Source of the DNA: Bacillota bacterium
GTDB taxonomy: Bacteria; Bacillota; Clostridia; Lachnospirales; Lachnospiraceae
Assembly: GCA_023407575.1 (NCBI GenBank)
Contig: JAEYLX010000026.1
Span: 124,001-188,000, forward strand
Direction of reading: 5' to 3'
DNA: 64,000 nt
Part shown: positions 27,242 through 34,388 of the stretch, piece by piece
Numbering within the stretch: position 1 is the first letter of the stretch
How the letters are laid out: each line of letters starts with the position of its first letter
The notes under the pieces: generated by a model
Told to the model about the DNA's origin: nothing
Seen by the model: only the letters and a program-made list of their open reading frames with translations
Database searches by the model: none
Translations under genes and position numbers: made by a program

Positions 27242-28207
27242 ATGATTAGGATGAGGAGACTTCGGGTGAATGAAGCCCTAAGAAGTATGGTGCGTGAGAA
27301 TAAGCTTGATAAATCCGATCTGGTTTATCCCATATTTGTTATAGAAGGGGAGGGTATTAAAAATCCGGTGGATTCCATGCCTGGAATATACCAATACTCC
27401 ATAGACCAACTGGAGGAAGAGCTGGATGCTATTCTTAGAAGTGGTATCAGTGCCATCTTAATCTTCGGAATTCCCGCTCATAAGGATGAGGTAGGAAGTC
27501 AGGCTTATGATGACAATGGAATTACGCAGAGGGCAATCCGGTATATTAAGGAAAAAGCACCTAGTTTATTAATTATAGCGGATATATGTCTTTGTGAATA
27601 TACCTCCCACGGTCACTGCGGTCTGATAAACGAGGATAAAATTCTAAATGATGAAACCTTGCCACTGTTATCCGGTATGGCGGTTAGTATGGCTAAGGCA
27701 GGTGCAGATATTATCGCACCCTCGGATATGATGGATGGAAGAGTAAAAGCCATAAGGGAATCTCTGGATGCCAATGGTTATAAAGATTTAATGATCATGT
27801 CCTATAGTGCCAAATACGCATCCGGCTATTATGCACCCTTTCGTGAGGCGGCTCATTCTGCACCGGGGTTTGGTGACCGAAAAACTTATCAGATGGACCC
27901 GGCAAATCGTAAAGAAGCCATACGAGAGTGCCTCTTAGATATAGAAGAAGGTGCAGATGTAATCATGATTAAACCTGCCCTTGCTTACATGGATATCATT
28001 CGTGAGGTCGCTGATCTGACGAATTACCCTATCGCAGCCTATAATGTCAGTGGGGAATATTCCATGGTAAAGGCTGCTGCTTTGCAGGGTTGGATTGATG
28101 AACGTAAAATTGTAATGGAGAACCTGGTTGGATTAAAGCGGGCGGGAGCGAAAATAATAATTACTTATCATGCGCTGGACGCAGCCCGATGGTTAGAGGA
28201 GCAATAG
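27242..28207 (+). CDS. hemB: delta-aminolevulinic acid dehydratase (porphobilinogen synthase)
   Basis: Condenses two 5-aminolevulinates to porphobilinogen; 321 residues. The zinc site is complete, DICLCEYTSHGHCG, so this is the Zn-dependent class. The Schiff-base lysines lie in MSYSAKYASGYYAPFR and VIMIKPALAYMDI. AGAGGAGGAA precedes the ATG. The hemL start follows 6 bp after its stop. Confidence 0.94.
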   Translation: MIRMRRLRVNEALRSMVRENKLDKSDLVYPIFVIEGEGIKNPVDSMPGIYQYSIDQLEEELDAILRSGISAILIFGIPAHKDEVGSQAYDDNGITQRAIRYIKEKAPSLLIIADICLCEYTSHGHCGLINEDKILNDETLPLLSGMAVSMAKAGADIIAPSDMMDGRVKAIRESLDANGYKDLMIMSYSAKYASGYYAPFREAAHSAPGFGDRKTYQMDPANRKEAIRECLLDIEEGADVIMIKPALAYMDIIREVADLTNYPIAAYNVSGEYSMVKAAALQGWIDERKIVMENLVGLKRAGAKIIITYHALDAARWLEEQ

Positions 28208-28213
28208 AATAAA

Positions 28214-29485
28214 ATGGACAGAAGCAAATCAATTAAGTTAAATGAAATATCAAAAAACTATATGCCAGGCGGAGTGAATAGTCCAGTCCGCGCTTTTTTG
28301 GCAGTTGGAGGTACGCCTGTATTTATCGACAGAGCGAACGGCTCAAGACTCTTTGATGTGGATGGAAATGAATATATTGATTATGTCTGCTCCTGGGGAC
28401 CGGGTATCTTAGGACATAGCCATCCTACAGTAATCAAGGCAGTGAAGGACGCATGTGAACGAGGACTTTCCTTCGGCGCTCCAACAGAAGCGGAAGCTGT
28501 TCTGGCAGAGCTAATTCAAAGTATGATGCCCTCCATGGAAATGCTTCGTTTGGTGAGTTCCGGTACAGAGGCGGTGATGAGTGCCCTGCGTGTTGCCAGG
28601 GGATATACGGGCAGAGATAAGATAGTAAAGTTTCGTGGCTGTTATCATGGACACTCCGACGGCTTGCTGGTGAAAGCAGGTTCCGGTGCCTTAACCCAGT
28701 CAATACCGGACAGCAGCGGTGTACCTTTTGATTATTCGAAGCATACGCTCATTGCAGATTATAATGATGAGGCTTCTGTTGAGCTGTTATTTAAAGAATA
28801 CGAAGGTCAAATTGCGGCAATGATTGTAGAACCGGTTGCAGCCAATATGGGTGTTATATTACCGCAAAATGGATTTCTTAAATTCCTTAGGGACATTACC
28901 GCAAAATATGGTTCCTTGTTAGTATTTGACGAGGTTATAACAGGGTTTCGTCTTAGTTCAGGCGGTGCCCAGGGTTATTATGGAGTAACACCGGATATTA
29001 CAACCTTAGGTAAGATCATCGGTGGCGGAATGCCTATGGGTGCTTACGGCGGAAGAAGAGAAATTATGGAACTGATTGCACCAAAGGGACCAGTATATCA
29101 GGCAGGCACCTTATCAGGGAATCCTGTGTCCACAGCTGCCGGTATCGCTACTTTGAAGCTGATTAAGAGCATGCCTGAACTTTATCCGGAATTGGAGAAA
29201 AAGACCGAGAAGTTGGTATCTGCATTAAAAGATAAGTTTCAGGACAGAATATGTGTAAATCATATTGGATCTTTGGCTTGTGCCTTCTTTACTCAAAATT
29301 CAGTTACGAATTATAATTCGGCGATTACATCGGACACAGCAGAATATACAAAGTTTTTTAACCATATGCTAGATAATGGAATTTATTTGGCACCATCCCA
29401 ATTTGAAGCAATGTTTGTTTCATATGCTCATAGTAAGGAAGATATTGACAAAACCATTGAAATAATAAAAAAATACAAATATTAA
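28214..29485 (+). CDS. hemL: glutamate-1-semialdehyde 2,1-aminomutase
   Basis: PLP enzyme of 423 residues that converts glutamate-1-semialdehyde to 5-aminolevulinate, the second step of the C5 pathway. The N-terminus MPGGVNSPVRAF is family specific, and the PLP lysine lies in TTLGKIIGGGMPMGAYGG. Asp of FDEVITGFRL contacts the pyridine nitrogen. It is the last gene of the tetrapyrrole block; a tRNA gene follows. Confidence 0.94.
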   Translation: MDRSKSIKLNEISKNYMPGGVNSPVRAFLAVGGTPVFIDRANGSRLFDVDGNEYIDYVCSWGPGILGHSHPTVIKAVKDACERGLSFGAPTEAEAVLAELIQSMMPSMEMLRLVSSGTEAVMSALRVARGYTGRDKIVKFRGCYHGHSDGLLVKAGSGALTQSIPDSSGVPFDYSKHTLIADYNDEASVELLFKEYEGQIAAMIVEPVAANMGVILPQNGFLKFLRDITAKYGSLLVFDEVITGFRLSSGGAQGYYGVTPDITTLGKIIGGGMPMGAYGGRREIMELIAPKGPVYQAGTLSGNPVSTAAGIATLKLIKSMPELYPELEKKTEKLVSALKDKFQDRICVNHIGSLACAFFTQNSVTNYNSAITSDTAEYTKFFNHMLDNGIYLAPSQFEAMFVSYAHSKEDIDKTIEIIKKYKY

Positions 29486-29496
29486 TAAAATTGTGC

Positions 29497-29525
29497 TTGA
29501 AAAAAGAAAAATGATGAGTTATAAT
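29497..29525 (+). promoter_or_regulatory. promoter of the tRNA-Gln gene
   Basis: TTGAAA (29497-29502), 17-bp spacer, TATAAT (29520-29525), 44 bp ahead of the mature tRNA 5' end. Confidence 0.7.
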
Positions 29526-29568
29526 ATCATTCGTGGCTGACAAAACTAAGCCTAAAAATAGTACAAAT

Positions 29569-29640
29569 TGGGGTATCGCCAAACGGTAAGGCACTGGACT
29601 CTGACTCCAGCATTTTAAGGTTCAAATCCTTATACCCCAG
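29569..29640 (+). tRNA. tRNA-Gln (anticodon CTG)
   Basis: A 72-nt cloverleaf. Acceptor TGGGGTA pairs with TACCCCA (29633-29639), discriminator G. Anticodon stem CTGGA/TCCAG encloses the loop CTCTGAC with anticodon CTG at 29601-29603. The T-arm contains GGTTCAAATCC. CCA is not encoded. The gene borders an integrase remnant, a common integration target arrangement. Confidence 0.93.
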
Positions 29641-29644
29641 CTTA

Positions 29645-29668
29645 AACCCTTGATTTCAAGGGTTTTTT
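29645..29668 (+). terminator. terminator of the tRNA-Gln gene
   Basis: AACCCTTG (29645-29652) and CAAGGGTT (29657-29664), 4-nt loop, followed by TTTT. Confidence 0.85.
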
Positions 29669-29697
29669 CATTTTCTAATATAATATTTTTGTCATAA

Positions 29698-29742
29698 AAG
29701 GCACTAGATTATTACCGAAGTTACAAGGTGGTCTAGTGCCTT
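29698..29742. repeat. 11-bp inverted repeat between the tRNA and integrase remnant
   Basis: AAGGCACTAGA (29698-29708) and TCTAGTGCCTT (29732-29742) are perfect arms around 23 nt. It may be a second terminator or a recombinase-related site. Confidence 0.5.
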
Positions 29743-29769
29743 ATTTTATATCTAGAAAGGATGAATAAT

Positions 29770-30072
29770 ATGAAGAAAATCAATATGAAAGCAAATTCTA
29801 ATATAACTCTTGAAGAAGGATTTAATCAGTTTATTAAAATGTGCAAAATTAAAAACCTATCACCTAAGACAACGGAAACCTATGAATGGCACTTTTTAAT
29901 ATTCACTAGGTTTATTGACAAAGAAACCCCTATTGAGAAGATTAGTGAGATTACAGTAGATGATTATATCATGTATTTGAAATCAAATATTAAAGTTAGG
30001 GATATAACAATCAACTCTTATCTAAGGATGATAATTAATACATCCGGCAAGTCAGGTATAGCAGAAAATTAG
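29770..30072 (+). pseudogene. truncated tyrosine recombinase/integrase (core-binding domain only)
   Basis: Product of about 100 residues with the SAM-like core-binding domain of phage integrases: TLEEGFNQFIKMCKIKNLS, then SPKTTETYEWHFLIFTRFID and ITVDDYIMYLKSN. The reading frame ends after SYLRMIINTSG, where a full integrase continues for ~180 residues; the catalytic R-H-R-Y domain is missing. It lies directly behind tRNA-Gln, so it marks an old insertion. The ATG at 29770 follows GAAAGGA; 29761 is an alternative. Confidence 0.75.
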
Positions 30073-30278
30073 GTAAACACTTCGAAATATAAGACCATAA
30101 GTAAAATAAGAACGATACTTACGGATATTACTATTAAAGGTAGCTTGTCATAATTGTAATGGGTTCTTGGTAGCGGGTGTAAACAATGAGCACAGCAGCC
30201 GTTCTTTACCTGTAAATACTGACCGCAAAAAGGGCAACGGAGATGCCTGTTAAAGTAATTGTTATGCCCAGTATACAT
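30069..30278 (-). CDS. small zinc-ribbon membrane protein, copy 1
   Basis: Protein of 69 residues. A Cys4 zinc ribbon (CPFCGQYLQVKNGCCAHC) is followed by one transmembrane helix at the C-terminus. AAAGGAGGTGCCTT directly precedes the ATG, so it is probably expressed. Function unknown. A paralogue with the same layout lies directly upstream on the same strand. Confidence 0.7.
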   Translation of the reverse strand: MYTGHNNYFNRHLRCPFCGQYLQVKNGCCAHCLHPLPRTHYNYDKLPLIVISVSIVLILLMVLYFEVFT

Positions 30279-30323
30279 AAGGCACCTCCTTTAGTAAATA
30301 TAGTACGGCAAGCATGGTATAGC

Positions 30324-30533
30324 CTAAAAGCCGAATATAGGCAATAAGGCCAATACAATCATGATAAAAGCAAAAACAATAACACCAGTCGTAACTACTT
30401 TTTCGAGCTTACTAAGAGGCTCATATCCTGGTATTGGATGGTGACAATAGATACAACAACCATTTTGTATTTGTAAAATCTCTCTACAAAAAGGACAGAT
30501 TCTAACACGGTAAGAAACGTATGGGTTAATAAT
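30324..30533 (-). CDS. small zinc-ribbon membrane protein, copy 2, no standard start codon
   Basis: A 69-codon frame read on the minus strand that starts with ATT ATT rather than ATG, GTG or TTG. It encodes IINPYVSYRVR, then the Cys4 ribbon CPFCREILQIQNGCCIYC and a C-terminal transmembrane helix. It is colinear with its 69-residue neighbour and has AAGGAGG 4 nt ahead of the first ATT. A promoter (TTGAAT, 17 bp, TATACT) is at 30588-30560. It is either a rare ATT-started gene or a copy that has lost its start codon. Confidence 0.55.
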   Translation of the reverse strand: MINPYVSYRVRICPFCREILQIQNGCCIYCHHPIPGYEPLSKLEKVVTTGVIVFAFIMIVLALLPIFGF

Positions 30534-30559
30534 AGCACCTCCTTAGTAAATGCAAAGTA

Positions 30560-30588
30560 AGTATAGTATAAATTGGTAGTTTATTCAA
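30560..30588 (-). promoter_or_regulatory. promoter of the zinc-ribbon pair
   Basis: On the minus strand TTGAAT (30588-30583), 17-bp spacer, TATACT (30565-30560), about 27 bp ahead of the ATT codons. Confidence 0.5.
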
Positions 30589-30672
30589 GCTGATAAGCAG
30601 CGGAAAGAGAAATATATGAAGCGAATAGAAACAGAGTAGTATTTGTTATAGATGTAGGGGTGACAGGCAAGC

Positions 30673-30879
30673 TCATTTCTTCTTTGATTTTATCAACTGC
30701 ATAATATCATAAATAACAAACATAGATGCAGCAACAACTGCTAATATACATGTAAAAATATTTCTATTGTGACGACTAACACCATGGAGGGGAACCTTAT
30801 GGAGGTATAAATTTAAAATTATGATTGAAATAAGTAACATATAAAGATCACGTAAAAGTCTAACTAATAATGGGTTCAT
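30673..30879 (-). CDS. small membrane protein, hypothetical
   Basis: Protein of 68 residues with two hydrophobic segments (LYMLLISIIILNLYL and IFTCILAVVAASMFVIYDI) and a lysine-rich end. TTGGAG lies 6 nt ahead of the ATG. I do not recognise the family. It lies in the tRNA-Gln island, upstream of the zinc-ribbon pair on the same strand. Confidence 0.5.
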   Translation of the reverse strand: MNPLLVRLLRDLYMLLISIIILNLYLHKVPLHGVSRHNRNIFTCILAVVAASMFVIYDIMQLIKSKKK

Positions 30880-31039
30880 ATAAGCTCCAATGAAGTATTT
30901 TTATCCATAATAATACATTTACAGATACTTTACAATACTATAGCGAATATAGGAATATTTTGTAGCACATTGGCAATTGATTATTGATAGTTGGGCAGCA
31001 ACACCTTATAATAAGTTTATTAAGTATTGGGAGGTCACC

Positions 31040-31579
31040 ATGAGAAATGAATTCATTACGATTATAGACGCTGACATTGATAAGTGTGAACAAGAGTTGA
31101 AAGCTGGTAATTCTGATACTAGATATGATTTATTAATTGCATTAAAATCAAAATACAATAGTATTATTGATGGTTTTTCAGATAGCTTACATAGCATGTG
31201 GTATGATGATGGTGGTTCTGAAAAGAAAGCGAACATTGAAATATTAAAGGGAAAACTTGAACTATTTAGAGCAATGGAGTATAAAAATATTTATAAAAGC
31301 TCGACACCACAAGTTGAAATACACAATACAAACTCCAATGTAATAGATATTAATATATCTTTTGAGCAAGCTAGAGAGATTATTGGGAATATGTCAGCAC
31401 TTACAGATAGTGAAATAAATGAAATTCTTACAAAGGTTGATGAACTTGAAAAAATAGTTCAATCAAAAGACAGAAAGTCTAAAAAATGGGAAAATTCTAA
31501 GAATATAATTAAATGGATTGCTGACAAAGGTGTAGATGTAGGAATAGCCTTACTTCCATTACTTTTGCAAATTAAATAA
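31040..31579 (+). CDS. hypothetical island protein with coiled-coil and C-terminal hydrophobic segment
   Basis: Protein of 179 residues from the ATG at 31040, chosen over an in-frame start at 30977 because GGGAGG precedes it closely. The N-terminal ~80 residues are helical (DADIDKCEQELK, KKANIEILKGKLELF). A short Asn-rich linker follows, then FEQAREIIGNMSALTDSEI and a coiled-coil stretch. It ends in WIADKGVDVGIALLPLLLQI, a probable membrane-active or packing helix. I know similar proteins from Firmicute islands and prophages but no function. Confidence 0.6.
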   Translation: MRNEFITIIDADIDKCEQELKAGNSDTRYDLLIALKSKYNSIIDGFSDSLHSMWYDDGGSEKKANIEILKGKLELFRAMEYKNIYKSSTPQVEIHNTNSNVIDINISFEQAREIIGNMSALTDSEINEILTKVDELEKIVQSKDRKSKKWENSKNIIKWIADKGVDVGIALLPLLLQIK

Positions 31580-31677
31580 TCATTACATGGCTACCAACTA
31601 TTAATATTCGGTTGGCATTTATTGCCGCTAATAATGGTTAGTGGTATAATATAGAAAAATACTAAGGAGAACTGGGA

Positions 31678-31863
31678 ATGCGTTATTATTTATGTGCGTA
31701 TTGCAAAGCAGAAGTAAATCGTAAAGATGTACATTGCCCTAAATGTGGTAAAGACATTTGGTGGAGAAAAATAGTTAACCCCAAAGCAAGATTTTTATGG
31801 ATTACATGGATTATTGTATGGAGTATATTTGTGACGATAGTATCACTGTATATTAATAGATAA
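31678..31863 (+). CDS. small zinc-ribbon membrane protein, type 2
   Basis: Protein of 61 residues: Cys4 zinc ribbon at the N-terminus (CAYCKAEVNRKDVHCPKC) followed by one transmembrane helix (WITWIIVWSIFVTIVSLYI). AAGGAGAA lies ahead of the ATG. It is a third small zinc-ribbon/membrane protein in the island but is not closely related to the other pair. Function unknown. Confidence 0.65.
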   Translation: MRYYLCAYCKAEVNRKDVHCPKCGKDIWWRKIVNPKARFLWITWIIVWSIFVTIVSLYINR

Positions 31864-31937
31864 TGTATTATCTACCACTAACAAATATTAAAGTTGGATA
31901 ATATATCAATACTAAAAATTAGGAAGGAGGTTTGTAC

Positions 31938-32128
31938 ATGGACTATAAGAAATATAGCAATATTTCAACAGCACAGGATATGATCGAAATAATCAGAGAA
32001 GGTAGGATGAGTCGAAATTCTGCAATCGTGAATTAATAACAATTTGCAATGAATGGGAAGGTACTTCCGTAGGAGATTTAGCAAAAAGCATAATCGATCA
32101 TGAGTACGCAGACTTGAAGTTTAAGTAA
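31938..32128 (+). pseudogene. frameshifted small protein gene (about 63 residues)
   Basis: AAGGAGG precedes the ATG at 31938. Frame 1 gives MDYKKYSNISTAQDMIEIIR and ends at TAA 32036 after 32 residues. One frame over, the sequence continues without a gap as ELITICNEWEGTSVGDLAKS to TAA at 32128. The break lies near 32025-32030 (ATCGTGAA) and one missing base, giving ATC CGT GAA, would restore a single 63-residue frame. It is a recent pseudogene, a sequencing error, or less likely a programmed frameshift. Family unknown. Confidence 0.6.
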
Positions 32129-32151
32129 AAATATATCAAATATGCACATTA

Positions 32152-32184
32152 GCCAACATTCATTAATTGATTTGTTGGTTTTTT
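32152..32184 (+). terminator. terminator after the frameshifted gene
   Basis: GCCAACA (32152-32158) pairs with TGTTGGT (32173-32179), followed by a T-run. Confidence 0.6.
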
Positions 32185-32204
32185 ATTGCATAAATGGAGG
32201 ATAT

Positions 32205-32240
32205 ATGAGAATAGAACGCTATATACGCTGTCCTAAGTAA
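32205..32240 (+). pseudogene. possible 5' remnant of a zinc-ribbon gene
   Basis: TGGAGG is followed by an 11-codon frame MRIERYIRCPK and a stop. It reads like the start of a further zinc-ribbon protein cut after its first CxxC approach. The evidence is thin. Confidence 0.2.
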
Positions 32241-32249
32241 TAAAAGAAT

Positions 32250-32271
32250 ACGGCAAGGGTTGACTTGCCGT
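32250..32271 (-). terminator. terminator of the exported minus-strand gene
   Basis: ACGGCAAG (32250-32257) and CTTGCCGT (32264-32271), 6-nt loop. On the minus strand a T-rich stretch (ATTCTTTTATT) follows. Confidence 0.7.
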
Positions 32272-32283
32272 TGCATGAAGCTT

Positions 32284-32538
32284 TTATTTGTAACATTTTT
32301 TACAAGGTGTTAATCCCAGAGATTTAGCTTTTTTTAAAGTAGACTTAAAGTATGTGCCGTTACCACATTTTTTTATGTGATATTTCTTACCTGTCTTAGT
32401 TATTAGGACGGTTTCAGTTTTAGCTTGCACATGAGTGATAGTTGGAGCGTATGTCTGGATAGGAATGAAGTCCGGTGCAATTGTAGTAATGGACAACGCA
32501 ATGATTACGGATAATATAACTTTCTTAATACGTTTCAT
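32284..32538 (-). CDS. exported protein with an Ada-like Cys/His metal-binding domain
   Basis: Protein of 84 residues. An N-terminal signal or anchor segment (about 5-27) is followed by KTGKKYHIKKCGNGTYFK and LGLTPCKKCYK. This spacing, YH-x3-C ... CKKC, is the compact domain often found at the end of secreted Firmicute nucleases or beta-lactamase-fold proteins and related to Ada metal-binding modules. Here it stands alone after the signal. AGGAGGTGATTTT is directly before the ATG. Role unknown. Confidence 0.6.
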   Translation of the reverse strand: MKRIKKVILSVIIALSITTIAPDFIPIQTYAPTITHVQAKTETVLITKTGKKYHIKKCGNGTYFKSTLKKAKSLGLTPCKKCYK

Positions 32539-32633
32539 AAAATCACCTCCATAATGATTAGTATAGCATAATATCTAAAATTATCCAGTAAAACATAAAT
32601 ATTAACAATTATTTACTAGAAGAGGTACAACTT

Positions 32634-32798
32634 ATGAATAAAAAAACCGTTATCATGAATTAAAAGTGACTGACTGAAATACAACAGGAACTAATAAAGC
32701 AAGTCGTTTCATCTTGCTTACCCGAAAGTAAAGTGAAGTATTGGCAAAGTTTCACTTTATTAGATATGAATGTACCCACGACAACCGGAGTTTCTTAG
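32634..32798 (+). pseudogene. decayed small gene with two in-frame stops
   Basis: AGAGGT is followed by the ATG at 32634 and MNKKTVIMN, then TAA, one codon, TGA, and in the same frame LTEIQQELIKQVVSSCLPES, ending at 32798. The 55-codon frame looks protein-like after the stops. A TAAAGTGAA/TTCACTTTA inverted repeat lies inside it. Family unknown. The rest of the 32539-32919 gap shows nothing else that I can support. Confidence 0.4.
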
Positions 32799-32919
32799 TC
32801 ACTAAAATGAGTTTCTTCTATGTTTCTTTTACGGTATAAATATCATAACACTTATTTATAGTGCATGTATTATTTAATATAAACATATATTAAAGTAACA
32901 ACGTTAAAGGATAAATATA

Positions 32920-33321
32920 ATGATAAGTATATTTATTGCATATAGTCGTTACGATATGGACATAGTCGATAATATAGTCGAAAATCTTGAATTATCTAAA
33001 AAACATCACATTCTGTGGTACTATCATAAAACACATTCTGATCTTACTATGGATGAAATTATTAAGAAAATATCTGATGTGAATATATTTATTGTATTTT
33101 TATCAGGAAATTCTATAAATAATGAAAATGTTATTAGAGAGGTTAATGCAGCAAAAGAGGCAAAGAAGATAAAAGAATATATATCAGTTATTATTGATAA
33201 TAATTTTGACAAAACCTTAATACCTAATTTTATTAATAATAATGTAATTAATAATAATATAAATATTAAAACAGCAAAGGAGATTAATACTATACTTTGT
33301 AAATATAACAAAGTTTATTAA
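32920..33321 (+). CDS. stand-alone TIR-domain protein
   Basis: Protein of 133 residues that is a TIR fold almost end to end. IFIAYSRYDMDIVDNI is the opening strand and box, HSDLTMDEIIKKISDVNIFI follows, and FLSGNSINNENVIREVNAA holds the candidate catalytic Glu74 of TIR NADases. Bacterial TIR proteins act in anti-phage systems (Thoeris ThsB, CBASS) or as NAD-depleting toxins. No thsA gene is next to it. The codon use is extremely AT-rich (runs of AAT and ATA), unlike the flanking core genes, which suggests transfer. Confidence 0.72.
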   Translation: MISIFIAYSRYDMDIVDNIVENLELSKKHHILWYYHKTHSDLTMDEIIKKISDVNIFIVFLSGNSINNENVIREVNAAKEAKKIKEYISVIIDNNFDKTLIPNFINNNVINNNINIKTAKEINTILCKYNKVY

Positions 33322-33376
33322 AAAACCAGATACTTTATTAAACTTGTTAGGAGTTTAATAAAGTATCTGGTTTTTT
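33320..33376. terminator. 24-bp perfect-stem terminator, probably bidirectional
   Basis: 33320-33343 and 33353-33376 are perfectly complementary (core CCAGATACTTTATTAAAC), 9-nt loop, with A-run and T-run at either side. It closes the TIR gene on the plus strand and may also serve the minus-strand genes. Confidence 0.85.
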
Positions 33377-33466
33377 GCTTAATTACTACTAATCCTGTAA
33401 TAGAGAAATTTTCAATGTCTTCCCAATGAATGGATAGGTAAGAGAATGACCGATTTAATGTTCATA

Positions 33467-33742
33467 TTATTTATATAAAGTATAGGTTTTATGGAAAATA
33501 TTACTTTTACAAGGATAGCGTTCTCCTTCAACACCGGTTATAATATAATCATCTTTACTTATATAATGTTTTCCTTCTAAAGTTTTTATATATGGTATTT
33601 TATTTGAGTTAAAGGGACTTATATAAGAATTTATATCTAAACCAGATTTTGTAGCTATTTCTATATTATCAAATCCATCTTCTAAACCTATTTTATATTT
33701 AACAGCATCAATTAATATTTGTTTTTTAATATATTTCGCCAT
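33467..33742 (-). CDS. phage-type small protein (PGDYG-like C-terminal domain)
   Basis: Protein of 91 residues. The C-terminal half, TLEGKHYISKDDYIITGVEG followed by ERYPCKSNIFHKTY, matches a pattern common in Firmicute prophage proteins (GDYIIKGVKGE-YPCK-IF-KTYE). The function in phages is not known. GAGGTG lies about 11 nt ahead of the ATG. It supports a phage origin of the island. Confidence 0.65.
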   Translation of the reverse strand: MAKYIKKQILIDAVKYKIGLEDGFDNIEIATKSGLDINSYISPFNSNKIPYIKTLEGKHYISKDDYIITGVEGERYPCKSNIFHKTYTLYK

Positions 33743-33862
33743 ATTAATAAAATCACCTCAATTAATTATTCCATTAATCCTATATTTTAAACTTTCATAT
33801 CTAATATATTGTATGAATAATCAATTATATTGTGTGGGTATTAATATAACCTTATACATATT

Positions 33863-34327
33863 CTAAAAAATTAAATCTACAAAGGGATATACAATAGAAA
33901 AACTATATAATATAACAAATAGGTACGGAATATATTTTTCTAGTTTTGTAAAGGCTTTAAACTTCTTTTTATCTTTACCTTTTCCAATTAATTCCCACTC
34001 ACAATTCATTGCACGGATTGGTAGTGATTGCTCTATTTCATTAATTACATTATATTTGGCCTCATTAAGCTTCCTGTAATTTTCGATATTTATAAGCCAT
34101 AAAACACAAAGAATTATACCAGAAAATGATAAAAGATAATTAGTAGATTCTAATTTATATGTTATGAAAGCTAAGATGGCGACATTTAGCGTAATAAAAA
34201 AATTATTTACATTAATTCGTCTTTCACTAGTGCTATTAGACATTTCAACACAGGTAACCCATTGTTGTAAAAGGTGAGTTTTATAGTCTTCTCCGTATTC
34301 TTTCTCATTATAATTAAATAATTTCAT
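33863..34327 (-). CDS. RipA-like small integral membrane protein
   Basis: Protein of 154 residues. The N-terminal soluble stretch YKTHLLQQWVTCVEMSNSTS is followed by two closely spaced hydrophobic segments (NFFITLNVAILAFITYKL, YLLSFSGIILCVLWLI), a cytoplasmic helix with LNEAKYNVINEIEQSLPIRA and EWELIG, and a third C-terminal hydrophobic segment. The pattern resembles proteins annotated as RipA family octameric membrane proteins, which often occur in mobile islands. I place it by pattern memory only. It is convergent with the TIR gene, with the phage-type gene between. Confidence 0.55.
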   Translation of the reverse strand: MKLFNYNEKEYGEDYKTHLLQQWVTCVEMSNSTSERRINVNNFFITLNVAILAFITYKLESTNYLLSFSGIILCVLWLINIENYRKLNEAKYNVINEIEQSLPIRAMNCEWELIGKGKDKKKFKAFTKLEKYIPYLFVILYSFSIVYPFVDLIF

Positions 34328-34388
34328 AATGTACCTCCATATAATTATAAAACAAGTATACCAAAATATGGAAACTAATCAATGATAA

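Noticed and set aside
33024..33311. 95-residue hydrophobic open frame on the minus strand
   Set aside because: It is antisense to the TIR gene; its hydrophobicity comes from the complement of AAT/ATA-rich codons, and there is no ribosome site.
29640..34388. att direct repeat of the tRNA-Gln 3' end closing the island
   Set aside because: No second copy of the T-arm or acceptor sequence could be found by eye; a computed search is needed.
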